From Buddleja alternifolia (Eukaryota; Streptophyta; Magnoliopsida; Lamiales; Scrophulariaceae), in contig CM033400.1 in NCBI GenBank assembly GCA_019426215.1, forward strand, positions 16,228,568 through 16,292,567: DNA of 64,000 bases, given 5' to 3'. Position numbers and translations under genes: made by a program. Positions within the stretch are counted from its first letter, which is position 1. Every line of letters starts with the position of its first letter. Below the pieces are notes generated by a model, which saw only the letters and a list, made by a program, of their open reading frames with translations, had not been told where the DNA came from and did not search any database. This document shows, one piece after another, positions 10,461 to 21,306 of this stretch.

Positions 10461-12087
10461 CTATGATCGTCTCGATCAATAAATGGCGAACAAGTACTCA
10501 TAAGTTCAGATTTTACAACTTGCTTTGGGATATTGAAAGGTTTCATGTCTCAATAATCAAGCGTGTACACGAATTAAACCCTCTAAAATGATTATGACAA
10601 GATACACTTTACCTAGAACACTCAACAATTTGAAAGCCTCCAAAACATCTTCGAATCCATCTCTAAATCATGAATTCCAAATCCATTTTTTATGTCAAGA
10701 GCACACTTTAAACAAGATTATGCAAATTTATTGGATAATAAAGACATTAAAACATTCTAAACCTTGTTAACCTATCGGTGTGCATGAAATGTGAAAGTCA
10801 CTATCAAAAGGTCTTTTTGGCTTGTAACGTAAGGCTAGGTAGTGGCTTGGACGGGAATATATGGATAAAGTGACTAAATTCAAGAGAGAATACAACTCAA
10901 TATCATCGAGCTAAACACTCACTTATCAACCGAACAAATCTCTACATCTTGTCACTTATCGCTTTTTGATTTCTTTTCCCTTTGAACTCATAACCCCGAA
11001 ACTTGTTTCTTTTGATGCTAGGGATGGAAAAATGATTCCCAAACCAAATAAATCACATTGAAGCTCAGTTCGTAGCCAAGTCGAGAGAGAGCTCACATAA
11101 TATATTTTTCGGTAACTTCCAATCTCTCGACTCTTTAGCCAACTTACAACATTTCTTTTTCCTCTCTGTATTTCACATAAACTCAAGACCTCAAAATTTC
11201 TCAAAATCATCAAGAACAAACACACCTTTTAACCCATTAATCCATGAGATTCGACACCCAAAACAAAGCGTAAACCCAAATTAAAGCCAAATGATATGAG
11301 GTTATATGCTCTCTTACTTGGGAAATAGACTTTGTTTTTCTTTCTTTTAGGCTAAAGGGTGGTTGGTGTGGCTTACGAAAGAAAAGCGAATGGTGGTTTT
11401 TAGTATGCTTAGCACACTCCATTCTTATCAATACAGCTCAAAATAAGGTCTAGAGATTATGTAGTATCGTGAAGGCCAATTGTAAGGTTAAAGAAAATGA
11501 AAGATGGCCTAAATCATTTCATGACTTCGCACACTCAACACACATTTCAAAGTTGACATAATTGAACGCTCAATGCTTTAAATCCTCAAAAATTCACATA
11601 AGCATGGCTAAAAAGGCTTTCACATATAAAATACGACAAATGATTTCATCTTAGATGAAGTAGAGACACTCAAACGAATCATGCTCCAAGCAAAAGTATA
11701 ACAAATCATGAATTTGAAATCATTGACTATCACAGTTTTCTAATCCCAAATCAAGCATGAAACTTAACAAATGAGTACAAGTTATACCATATCACCACAT
11801 CACAATAAAATTAGGACGTCTATCCCACCCCCAACTAATCTAGCACATTGTCCCCAATGAGCGAACATACAAATGTAAAGTAAAGGAAGGAAAGACGTCC
11901 CTGATGTTTGAAGCTAAGTGATGTCCAAAAGGCGAAGGAGCAACAAGGCGAAGAGTCTGACAATAAAGCCTAGCCATCTGTGAAGTTAGAAAAACAAGAA
12001 GAGACAAAAAGCATCATCAAAACAACTTTGAACACTTAAACCAAAAGAAACAAAAAAAATAACGGAAATGAAAGAAAGCATGTAAAA
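10461..12087 (-). other. 3' non-coding internal region of N2
   Basis: About 1.6 kb with no supported gene. On the minus strand it contains the hairpin CATTG-GGGA-CAATG at 11846-11859 and, just after it, a second purine tract TTGGGGGTGGG (11823-11835). This is the same order seen in N1. The small open frames here show no family resemblance. Confidence 0.6.
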
Positions 12088-12135
12088 CGTGGGTTGCCTC
12101 CCACGAAGCGCTTGTTTAAAGTCGGTAGCTCGACT
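12088..12135 (-). other. Double-hairpin module in N2
   Basis: On the minus strand: AGTCG / CGACT around AGCTAC (12120-12135), then a linker TTTAAACAAGCGCTT, then CGTGGG / CCCACG around AGGCAA (12088-12105). It matches the N1 module in order, linker and loop. The second stem differs from N1 by paired changes. Confidence 0.7.
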
Positions 12136-12147
12136 CCCTTGCACTGC

Positions 12148-13258
12148 TCATGGTGGATCATAAGGAGCAATGCCAACTTTGTATAGATGAGCCTTTTTGT
12201 GCTTTTTCCAATTGCGTAAAGGCTTCTCATTTCCCATCACATTCACAAATCCTGAAAAACTAAGATATGAGCTCAGATTCACTTTTATAAAAATGTAATA
12301 AAATTGTAAATAACTAAAAGTGAATTTTAAAGATGGGGAGTTTTCCATTGATGGTTTTAATAAGTATGTGGCCAGACCTAACTCCCTGAGCCTTGATTCT
12401 GACAACTTTAGTGGTGATATATCCCAGTGACTTGTATATCTTCGGATCTCCTCATTCTCAACCGTAGTATCACTTGGGTTCTTCGTGTATGCCTCGAACG
12501 GGCCACTAAAGTTGTAAACTTTGTCTTCAACCTCCACCACTCTAGCTCTCTGGTTATTGATGCACATTCTTAAGAAATCAAGAGATATGATGGTAGGTGG
12601 CGTTGGATTCTTGAATATTTCTAATGCTTTTTCTTGGTCATTTGATGGAATGGATTTTGGGATCCCTATGCTGAATTGAAGGTGCTCCAGTGATGTTGTA
12701 TCTACTTCACCACACATAGGTTCTGAAGGTAGTGCTGGTGTAGCAATGGGTTGTAGACAATGTGGTGTCGAATCAACAACTTGTTCAACTTCTGTATCAG
12801 ATACCTCATCATTCTCCTCTGTGCCACTCTGAGAAGTGTCTGATGATCTCTCTGTCAATAAGTTGGTTGAGTTGTGTTTGCAATTCCATTATAGATGCTT
12901 TGAGATTTTGAGACCGCTCATCGTTCGACTTCATCCGCTCATCGTTCGACTTCATCCATTGGATCATCAACTCCTCAAAACTTGGGTCCCTATCACATTG
13001 TTGCTGATAATCCCCATGGTTCTGAAAGTTAGCCAATTCAAATTCTCCCTGCATTAGAAAGGGGGACCTATCTTGTTGCAGGTATGCTTGTGAATCTCTC
13101 ATAACATAATAACTCAATGGCAAGTCTTGCTGACTTCTTCCATCCGTGTTGACAATAATCGCTATGATGAGCGTCTCCACACCACGAACATAAATCTTGC
13201 ACTCGACTCCCGTATTCGGCACCTTCATCCCATCCTTGTTTTGACGAATAAAAGTCAT
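12148..13258 (-). pseudogene. gag-like remnant of N2
   Basis: Two overlapping minus-strand frames (13258-12809 and 12858-12148) give 149 and 236 residues in different frames. A third frame over 13160-13260 encodes SSKQGWDEGAEYG and LCSWCGDAHHSDYC, a zinc-knuckle-like CX2CX3HX4C motif as found in Athila/Tat gag. The first frame has a Gln- and charge-rich tail (ELQTQLNQL, repeated MKSNDER). No protease or polymerase follows. This is a decayed or reduced gag region; it is not a host gene. Confidence 0.6.
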
Positions 13259-13299
13259 TGATGCTCATCAATTCAAGAATAAAAATAAATAAAAAAAAA

Positions 13300-13550
13300 C
13301 ATAACAAAACAACAACTAAAAAAAACAAAAACAGCAACTTAAAACACAAAACCAACAACTAAAAAAACAAAAACAGCATCTTAAAACACAAAACCAGCAA
13401 CTAAAAACACAAAAACAGCAACTTAAAACACAAAACCAGCAACTAAAAACACAAAAACAGCAACCTGAAACACAAAAACAGAAACTTAAAACACAAAAAC
13501 AGCAACTAAAAACACAAAAACAGCAACTTGAAAAACAGCAACTTAGTCTT
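13300..13550. repeat. 21-base minisatellite in the N2 leader
   Basis: About eleven imperfect repeats of a unit like AAAACACAAAAACAGCAACTT (21 bases), alternating with a variant carrying CCAGCAACTA. It lies between the primer site and the gag-like part, i.e. in the 5' leader of the minus-strand transcript. Being a multiple of three, it stays open on the minus strand as a Cys/Phe-rich artefact. Confidence 0.85.
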
Positions 13551-13589
13551 AGAGAAGATAAGTGAATTACAATATCAAATAACGCAATT

Positions 13590-13609
13590 GTCCCCGGCAA
13601 CGGCGCCAA
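13590..13609 (-). other. Primer-binding site of N2 (tRNA-Asp)
   Basis: The minus strand reads TGGCGCCGTTGCCGGGGA, a perfect complement of the plant tRNA-Asp 3' end, a few bases inside the 5' LTR. It fixes the element orientation as minus. Confidence 0.88.
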
Positions 13610-13614
13610 AAACT

Positions 13615-15063
13615 TGACACGCGAAATCCTAGCAAGTATACTAGGTCGTGCAAAGTAATAAAGTGGACTATTTAGCCCGGGGTGTATCGTCTCCACAGGG
13701 ACAATTGGATTCAATGCTCGTAATTGCTATATTACCTATTTCTAAGCTAAATCAATTTATAAGATGATAGGTGTTTATACTATGAAAATAACTAAAGATA
13801 ACTAAAATGATTATCAAGGTAATAAATCAAATGGGAAGAGGTGATTGGGTTATGATCCTACTATGTTCTATTCTATGTTCATGAACTCTTAACTATCCGG
13901 ATTTTTAGGACGCTCTTGTTATGGCGAAACCCCTTAATGTATTTGTTATTCAATCTCTTGAAATAACAAGCCTATACTAGTTAACAACTCCCTATATCTC
14001 TATAGTGAAGATTGAATTAACTAACATGCATTTAGGTTCAAAAGAGTTCCTTGTTTATGAAGATCCTACATTCAATCGGATCATCTTAGCACAAAAAGCC
14101 ACACAACGCAATCGATTCTATCTCTAGTCAATTGTTATGTTATGATGTTTGATTTTTCGATCTCCCTTTATCTATCTCCTCTCGGTTTCAAGACAAAGCA
14201 TTATATCAAACACATGGTGATCATTCATGTGAAAGCATTAAGCATAAAATCAAACATGTAACAAGAATGTAATAAATCCGGAAATTAATGATTCATTAAA
14301 CACAAAACATCACAAAGTATTCACATAGCCCAATCACAAAGATGCTTAGCTCATACTTACAATAACAAATGATTCAACAATTCTATAAGACATAGTTGAT
14401 AAACTAATCAAAGAGAAAGAGTTGAATTACTCCCTATTACAAGGTGTGAATCCAAGCTTTTGATGATGAAAATGGCTCCTCAAGTTTCCTTGGGTCTTCC
14501 TATGGCTTCCCTATGTGTTTTTAGAACAAGTGTAAGTGTTTTCCAAGAGAAAAGTGTGTTAAAAAGGAAGAAAACGGCGGACTTAATTTTAGGGCTTCGG
14601 GAGAATTGGACCGCGGCACAAAAAGTGCGAACCAATTTTCCGAAGCAAGACTGCGGTCCTGTGCCGCGGTCGTCTCGCGCAGAATTCGCAGCATTCGTAT
14701 TTTAATAATAACTCTCTCTAAAAATGTCGGATTGAGGTGATTCAAGTTGATACGCGAAGCTAAGACAAAGCTCTACAATATTGGAGAAGAAACCTTAGTC
14801 TGATTCGGGCTGTGAGTTGACGAAAATCTCGTGTCTATATGAGCATTGTGTAAAATCTTTCATCAACTATCTTCTTTTGTTTCTTTCTTCAATTTCAAGC
14901 TCAATTTGGATCTCCTTTCTCGTCTTTCATGCGTAAATCAACTTGTATCCTAGAAAACAAAATCTATACCAATCAAAGCATTATGAGGGATAAAAAGTGA
15001 TCAAAGTAATGATCAAATCATATTACAATGGGGCATAAAATACTGTAAAATATGGACTTATCA
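13615..15063 (-). repeat. 5' LTR of N2
   Basis: Plus text from TGACACGCG to GGACTTATCA, colinear with 8973-10443 but lacking a 22-base segment. It is followed by target duplication AGCAC at 15064-15068. Confidence 0.93.
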
Positions 15064-15068
15064 AGCAC

Positions 15069-17026
15069 ATTTGGTCGAACCCACTCCCCACTTGTGAGTC
15101 TTGTCTCAAAGGCAAGATGATTAGATCACCCTTCACAGGGCATTTTGAATGAGCCAATGAATTCCTTGGTTTAATACATACTTACGTTTGTAAGCCTTTC
15201 GGGGAAGTGGCTCGTGGAGGTTTTCAATACCTCATTACATTTATTGATGGCCACTCTAGGTATGGTCTCGTATACCTAATGAAGCATAAGTCTGAATCTA
15301 TTGAATGGTTCAAAGAATTCAAGGCCTTGGTTGAAAACCAAACTGGAAACTGTATTAAAACACTACGATCTGATCAAGGTGGAGAGTATATGAGTGCCGA
15401 ATTTGGTGAGTTCTTAATTGAACATGGAATTGTATTATAATTAACTCTTCCTGCAACTCCACAACTAAATGGGGTAGCTGAATGACGAAATAGAACACTA
15501 TTGGATATGGTTCGATCGATGCTCAGATACGCAGATCTTTCCATATCGTTGTGGGGCCATGCATTTCTCACAGCAGCCCATATCTTGAACAGGTGTCCAT
15601 CTAGATCTGTTCTTAAAACTTCTTATCAGATATGGAGTGGAAAGACGCCCAGTCTTAAACACATTAGGATGTGGGGATGTCCAGCCTATGTGAAAAAGAC
15701 AAAGATGGAGAAATTGGAAGATAGATCTTTAAAAGGTCGATCTGTTGGTTTCCCAGAAGATTCAATAGGATACCTCTTATACCTGCACGATGATCAAAGA
15801 GTCATTGTGGCCCTACATGTGTACTTTCTCAAAGACGAGTTTGTTCAAGAAGGTGGTGTAGGAAGAAAGATTGTTCTGGAAGAACAAAATGAAATCCCTT
15901 TAGAGACCACTGTTCAAGAGACTCATAATGAACCTAACCAAAAGCAACTGCCATCGCGTAGATCGAGTATAGTATCTCAGCAGCCTGAGAGATATGGTTA
16001 TTTGCTATAGAGGGAGCATAATTTGTATGCCCTAGCAGAAGGAAACTATGGAGATGATCCCTCTACTTTTGAGCATGCGATGGAGGATATAGATTATGCG
16101 AAATGGCTTGAGGCTATGAAGACAGAGATGGATTCGATGTACTCGAACCAAGTCTGGACTCTAGTGGATCGCCCTTGGGGTATTGCACCAATAGGGTGCA
16201 AGTGGATCTACAAGAGAAAGATTGATCCGGATGGCAAGGTCGATACCTTTAAAGCTAGGCTTGTAGTAAAAAGGCATAGTCAAAACGGGGGTATTGACTA
16301 TGAGAAAACCTTCTCTCCTGTTGCCATGATCAAATCCATTAGAATTCTGTTTGCAATAGCTACGCACCTAGACTATGAAATCTGGCAGATGGACGTAAAG
16401 ATCGCGTTCCTAAATGGATACTTCGAGGAAGACATCTATATGTAATAGCCCAAAGGTTTCGTCTCCAATGAAGATTCTCATAAGGTGTGTAAATTGAATA
16501 GGTCAATTTATGGACTTAAACAAGCATCGCAGAGCTGGAATCTTCATTTTGATGAAGAAGTTCGGAACTATGACTTTATCAAGAACGAAGATGAACCATG
16601 CGTTTACAAGAAATCCAATGGGAGCAAAATATCATTTTTGGTCCTATATGTAGATGACATTCTACTAATAGGTAATGATATAGGCTTATTGACTTCGGTC
16701 AAAATGTGGCTATATCCTTGGAATTCACATCTTCAGGGATAGAGAGAATAGGAAAATGGGTCTCTCCCAGGCCCTATATTTGGAAAAGGTTTTGAAAAGA
16801 TGTAATGAAAGATTCCACGAGAGGCCTCTTGCCCATAAGACATGGACTCCATTTCTCGAAGTCGATGAGTCCTCAAAGTGAGGATGATTGTAAGAGAATG
16901 AGTGAAATCCCCTACACATCAGCAGTAGGGAGTCTTATGTAAGCTATGTTATGCATGAGGCCGGACATTGCCTACGCTGTGAGTCTGATAAGTAGGTTCC
17001 AAGCTAACCCAGGGAAAAAGCATTGG
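15069..17026 (+). pseudogene. copia integrase and reverse transcriptase remnant (element B, part 2)
   Basis: Continues from 8972 with LPTCESCLKGKM (integrase zinc domain), then the integrase core (ITFIDGHSRYG, LRSDQGGEY, NGVAE), the linker, and the reverse transcriptase (EMDSMYSNQVW, IGCKWIYKRK, MDVKIAFLNG, LNRSIYGLKQAS, YVDD codons at 16647-16658). In-frame stops occur near 15151, 15438, 15484, 16008 and 16443, and the frame is lost after 16740. At about 17026, after SRFQANPGK, it jumps into the middle of an LTR: RNase H, polypurine tract and the LTR start are deleted. Confidence 0.9.
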
Positions 17027-18436
17027 ATTGTATTCGAACAAGGCTTGCCGTAATTTAATCACATGGGCATTTACTCTTGCATAGTCAATGATGGAATCAC
17101 TGGTCGCGGTAGTGTGCGTGAGCCTTAGAACTGAGGATTCACGAAGATTGGACTTGTGATACTGAACGAGTTATTAGAGTATTTAGATCCATTTCGCCCT
17201 TTGGTGGGATCAACCTTAAAGTGCGGTTCAGAAGGGCAGGTGGCAATTGTTCTGTGATTGCCAATAAGGGATTCACTGTCTCGGGTAGTAACGAGTTAAC
17301 GTCCTGTGCTATCGTAGGTAAATGAAATTATAAGTCTTTCGCCAAAGTAGAAGAACTAACTTGTGTATGGTACATAAGGGTAGTTCATAATTTCATCTTA
17401 CTATGATTCCCTAAAAAGCACATCATCGAGTCCTGTGAGTTTGACATATTCCATGACTCTCACTCGATCGGGATGTTACAATGAAAGGCTTATACTCACA
17501 TGGTAACTGTAACCTAAAGGTTCGTATTGATCCATTCATTTCAATTGGGTTTCGATGTGAGTCCACGTGACTGGCTTAGTGACACTCACATCTTTGGTTT
17601 TCACCAAATGCCAATTGAAACGAACCTAGAGAGTCGCACTTAAAAGGAATTGAGCAAAGAGAATTCTTTCGTTGTCAATAACATATATTAGGTAATTTCC
17701 TATCTGATGAGCAAATTAATTTATTTGATTAATGGAAATAAATTAATAACAAACAATTGGATGTATTTGTTTATGAACGCATTAATTTATTTGATTAATT
17801 AGATTAAGGAAAATAAATTAATTATAATGAATAAATAGACTTATTTATTATGCTCACCCTTTTATTAAATAATTAGATTATTTAATATAGAAGAATATTA
17901 ATTAGTATTATATTTTAATTGGATTAAAATATATTGGATCTAATTAATAATTGGACTAAGTTGAAAGTTAACTTAGCCTAATAATACTAGGGTGGGGTGT
18001 GTGATAGGCGATTTTAGAGGAGTTGGATGGGCTCAAGGAATTAGTAAACCAAGGCCATCACTCCTTATAAATACCTAACACTGGTTCAATCAAAAACTAA
18101 TTCTCACAATTAGACTTGACAACAATGAAAGAAGAGAAAAATATTCTCTCCTTCCTTTAGTGAAGTCATCGGCCTTAGGGGGTCTAAAGATGGAGATTTC
18201 TTCGAAGCACGTTCAGGCGGGATATCTAGAGGCAGGAGTTTTGAATTGCTGCTATCCAGAAGATCAAGACTTTCATTGAAATCAAAAGGTTAGTAAAATG
18301 GATGAAATTAGATTTCATCCTCATGCTTAATTTTTGAAATTTACATGAAAAATTATTAAAACCCAAAAGTGATCCAATTGTGAATGTGGACCTGTTTTTA
18401 TCGTTTCCATTGCGCATGAATACAGGATTCACAACA
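17027..18436 (+). repeat. 3' LTR of copia element B (5' part deleted)
   Basis: Starts inside the LTR (compare 56607 onward) and ends with GCGCATGAATACAGGATTCACAACA-type sequence at 18436. It shows the family blocks seen at 37242-38995 in reverse orientation. Most of U3 is missing. Confidence 0.85.
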
Positions 18437-18731
18437 TCCCTGTTGGGTCCGAAGTTTCTTGTCTTCTATCAAATTGGCTTAGCTTCCGGATCAACATGCA
18501 TACGATGCACAATAACGGAGGGTTCGACCCCTTGAAAGCCGGCTGCTTTCCAAGCAAAGATGTCCGAGTTCTTCTTTAAAAACTTTACCAAACTCGCTTC
18601 CATCTCCCAACTCAGCTGACCTCCAATCCTTGTTGTTTTCTCCGAATCCTCTTCGAACTGTTGTATCGTCTTGTGCTCGATAGGCTGAACTCATGTATCC
18701 TCCCTCTTTTGTTTTTTGTCAAGTTGCCACA
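18437..18731 (-). pseudogene. gypsy reverse transcriptase N-terminus (element D)
   Basis: The minus strand encodes LVKFLKKNSDIFAWKAAG, then GVEPSVIVHRMHVDPEA and RQKTRNFGP-type sequence. This is the conserved entry into the Tat-type reverse transcriptase. It is cut at the RNFGP position by the copia insertion and has stops around it. Confidence 0.8.
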
Positions 18732-19409
18732 TCAATACCTTAGTGTCGTGATCGATCTGGTGGACTCTCGTGGTTCCTCTATCTTTCGTTTCTTCTCGAC
18801 TTTTGGCTTTAAGGAAGTAGTATAACATTGACATGCTTCAAGCTGATATCCGTGGACCTCTTCAATACCATCCTGAGTCTTGAACTTCATCTTGAGGTGG
18901 GGGGTCGATACGATTGCCCTAAAATTATTTAACATCGGCCTACCGATAATCATGTTGTAGGCAAACGAAGTGTCCACAACCAAAAAAGTGGTCCTCATGG
19001 TCTTATGCTTCAGCGCAGATCCCAACGACACATTAAGTTCCACGAACCCCTTTGGCATGATCTGAGAGCCAGTAAACCCCATCAACGGAGTATTCAATGT
19101 TTTCAAAGCTATTTTCCCCAAGTCCATTTTTTGCAACACACTCCAAAAAATAATATCGGTTGAACTACCCGTATTCAGCAAAACCTTATCTACAGCATAG
19201 TTTGCCATGTCCATTGGAACGACCATTGGGTCGTTATGAGGTACAATCATCCCTTCATAATCCTGATCATCAAAGGTGATCGGCTGGTCAGCCTGACCTA
19301 CCGATAAGACACTCAGCGGCTCAGAGCTATAATAATTCAAACTCATCTCCCTGGCATACCTCTTCCTCGAATTTGACGAATCCCCATCAATAGGACGTCT
19401 CGTAATCAC
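18732..19409 (-). pseudogene. gypsy aspartic protease region (element D)
   Basis: An open minus-strand frame of 225 residues starting MITRRPIDGD. It has the retropepsin-like segment VDKVLLNTGSSTDIIF, in which the catalytic Asp of D-T/S-G is replaced by Asn (NTGSS), followed by MGFTGSQIMPKGF and MIIGRPMLNNFRAIVS. The Asp-to-Asn change suggests an inactive protease. It sits between gag and reverse transcriptase as expected of a gypsy polyprotein. Confidence 0.85.
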
Positions 19410-19634
19410 TTGTATTTCGCCTCAATTTGCAAGATTTTGCTCATGATGCTCTCTAGGTTCTTTTTACTGATGAAGATTCTCATTTCTCCGCTGGTTGTTC
19501 CGATGAAGATCCTCATTGTGACGATGATTGTCATAGTGATGGTTGTGATCGTTATATCGACGATTATCGTCACTACGACTATCGTCATATCGCCTATATT
19601 CATTTTCTCGAGGTCTATCATATACCTTATCATC

Positions 19635-21196
19635 TCAATAATCTCGTTGATCTCGCTCGTGGGATCTACTTCGACATTGTCTGACCTCTATTTTGCAATC
19701 GGCCTCCGGGGCTCTTACTTCTGCTAGAGTGCAATCAATAAAGTCATTCAAACACCCCGATTTTATCAATCGCTCAATTTCATCCTTTAACTGATAACAA
19801 TCCTCATTGTCATGACCCTTATCTTTGTGAAATTCACAGTATTTGTTTGGATTCTTCTTCGGCCCCACAAGTAGCGATTATGGCCATTGAATTGCATTGA
19901 TGTTGTGAATTTGATTGGACAACAAAGCTCTGCCTCGGGGGGCATTTAAGGGGGTATAGTGGTCTTATTTAGTGTATCGGCGGGGTCGTTCATGATTTTT
20001 TTCTAACCTCGATCCCTCGGTCCGATCACTGTTACGATTCTTTCGATCTTTTCTATCATTTAAGGTGGAGTTTTCATTGTCTTTTGACAAGTTCATCTCT
20101 TCTTCATTGATACATTGTTCTTGTATCTACATTAACTCCTCTTGATCTCGTGGAGTATGGTGGGAGAATGCCGATGCTAAAGGTCCTTTCTTCATCGCCA
20201 ACAAGAGAAAGGTTACCGTAAGAGCATGCGTTAACTCAGGAATTTCAAGAACTTCCTGATTAAAACGATGCACAATGTCTCGCAAGCTCTCCGTTGGGCC
20301 TTGTTTGAAATTTAACATTGCCGAGACCGATCTCTTAGCCTTGTTGTTGCTCGCAAAGTGATTCTCAAATTTTTGAACCAGCTGCGTATACGATGTAATT
20401 GTTCCTGGCCTCTGACTCGTGAACCAGTCTTGCGCTCTCCCTACCAGAGTCGTCATGAACATTTTCGCATTCATTTTATCTGTATGATGATACAAAGTCA
20501 TAAGCATTTCAAACGAAGTTAAATGTGGCTTAGGGCCACCTGTACTATCAAAAGTCGGTAGATTCGGCATTTTGAATGATTTAGGCGGAGCCTCCCTTAA
20601 GATTTTCGTCGAAAATGGCGTATGTTTCGCCATGAACGCCGACACTAGTGCAAAGTCATTCCTCAGTGGCTCCATTATTTGGCTGGTCTTACACAACCTC
20701 TCATACATGTCATCAATTTCGGCTCTCGACAACGCCAACTTCTCCCTCTCATCTTGTATTGGTTATTATTCCCTTCGAATTTCCAACCATGCTCCCACTT
20801 GACTCTCCACTTCCTCTTTAGACTGATCTCCCCCAGCTATATCACCCCTTTTGTTTCCTTCCGGAGTAGTCCCTTTCGGAGTTCGAAATAGTCTCTTAGG
20901 AGCGAGTGGAGCCTGATGCCCCTGCTGAACATTTGGAGTAATGGGGGTGTCGCCTCCATAAACCTTCTTAATGCCTCGTCGATACGCTCTTGCACCAGCT
21001 TATCCAGTTCCCTCTTCGTCATGCTTATTCTTCCTTCACTTGTTCCTTCCAGTTCTCCTCGTGGTGAAGTCGCTATTACATCAGATGACGACCCTTCGAT
21101 TCGAACATGCTGCACCAGCTTATGCAGTTCCCTTTTCGTCGTGCTTATTCTTCCTTCACTTGTTCCTTCCAGTTCTCCTCGTGGTGAAGTCTCCAT
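19635..21196 (-). pseudogene. gypsy gag remnant (element D)
   Basis: Three broken minus-strand frames form one gag. 21196-20837 is a charged N-terminal part rich in KREL repeats. 20738-20127 (203 residues) carries the retrotransposon gag domain (FDSTGGPKPHLTSFEMLM, AQDWFTSQRPGTI, LVQKFENHF, ESLRDIVHRFNQEV). 19868-19635 carries KYCEFHKDKGHDNEDC, the gag/protease-boundary zinc-like motif of Tat elements. Stops at 20837 and 20127 and a disrupted stretch at 19870-20126 make it non-functional. Confidence 0.85.
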
Positions 21197-21230
21197 TACA
21201 TCAGATGACGACCCTTAGATTCGAACATGC
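20991..21230 (-). repeat. 120-base in-frame tandem duplication in gag of D
   Basis: 20991-21110 and 21111-21230 are two copies of one 120-base unit (both start TGCACCAGCT) with a handful of differences. The length is exactly 40 codons. On the minus strand it repeats the segment SPRGELEGTSEGRIS...KREL, so the frame is preserved. Confidence 0.9.
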
Positions 21231-21287
21231 TTTTCATTCCCTAATGCCATATCTCCGAAATCCAGGCCCAGCAACTCTCCAGTAATT

Positions 21288-21306
21288 TCCCACAGACGGC
21301 GTCAAC
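21288..21306 (-). other. Primer-binding site of D
   Basis: The minus strand reads GTTGACGCCGTCTGTGGGAA directly after the LTR. Plant Tat-type Ty3 elements commonly have TTGGCGCCGTCTGTGGG here. One base differs. Confidence 0.65.

Larger units (their letters stand above)
8973..15063 (-). mobile_element. Non-autonomous Ty3/gypsy-like element N2
   Basis: A complete 6.1 kb element with LTRs at 8973-10443 and 13615-15063 and target duplication AGCAC on both sides (8968-8972 and 15064-15068), inside the pre-integrase region of element B. The primer site is on the minus strand beside the right LTR and the polypurine tract beside the left LTR, so it reads right to left. The internal region holds gag-like remnants but no protease, reverse transcriptase or integrase. 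Apart from a 22-base length difference I count about 17 differences between the LTRs, roughly 1%, which makes it the youngest insertion of the left nest. Confidence 0.93.
8477..18436 (+). mobile_element. Ty1/copia retrotransposon B, interrupted
   Basis: The plus-strand pieces 8477-8972 (protease and pre-integrase) and 15069-17026 (integrase, reverse transcriptase) join into one degraded copia polyprotein with element N2 between them. A truncated 3' LTR follows (17027-18436). The gag side and the 5' LTR would lie beyond the left edge, because element A separates them. The right end (GGATTCACAACA at 18436) abuts element D in the middle of its reverse transcriptase, so B inserted into D. Confidence 0.85.

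Noticed and set aside
13300..13550. CRISPR-like array of short repeats
   Set aside because: Units are contiguous without spacers, in a plant retroelement leader; it is a minisatellite.
13590..13609. tRNA-Asp gene fragment
   Set aside because: Only the 18 bases complementary to the tRNA 3' end are present beside an LTR: a primer-binding site. The same holds at 3568, 34652, 37224 and 57613.
13316..13714. Cys/Phe-rich 132-residue protein
   Set aside because: It is the translation of the 21-base minisatellite and crosses an LTR border.
19410..19727. 105-residue hydrophobic frame on the plus strand
   Set aside because: Antisense shadow of the Arg/Asp/Tyr-rich gag linker of element D.
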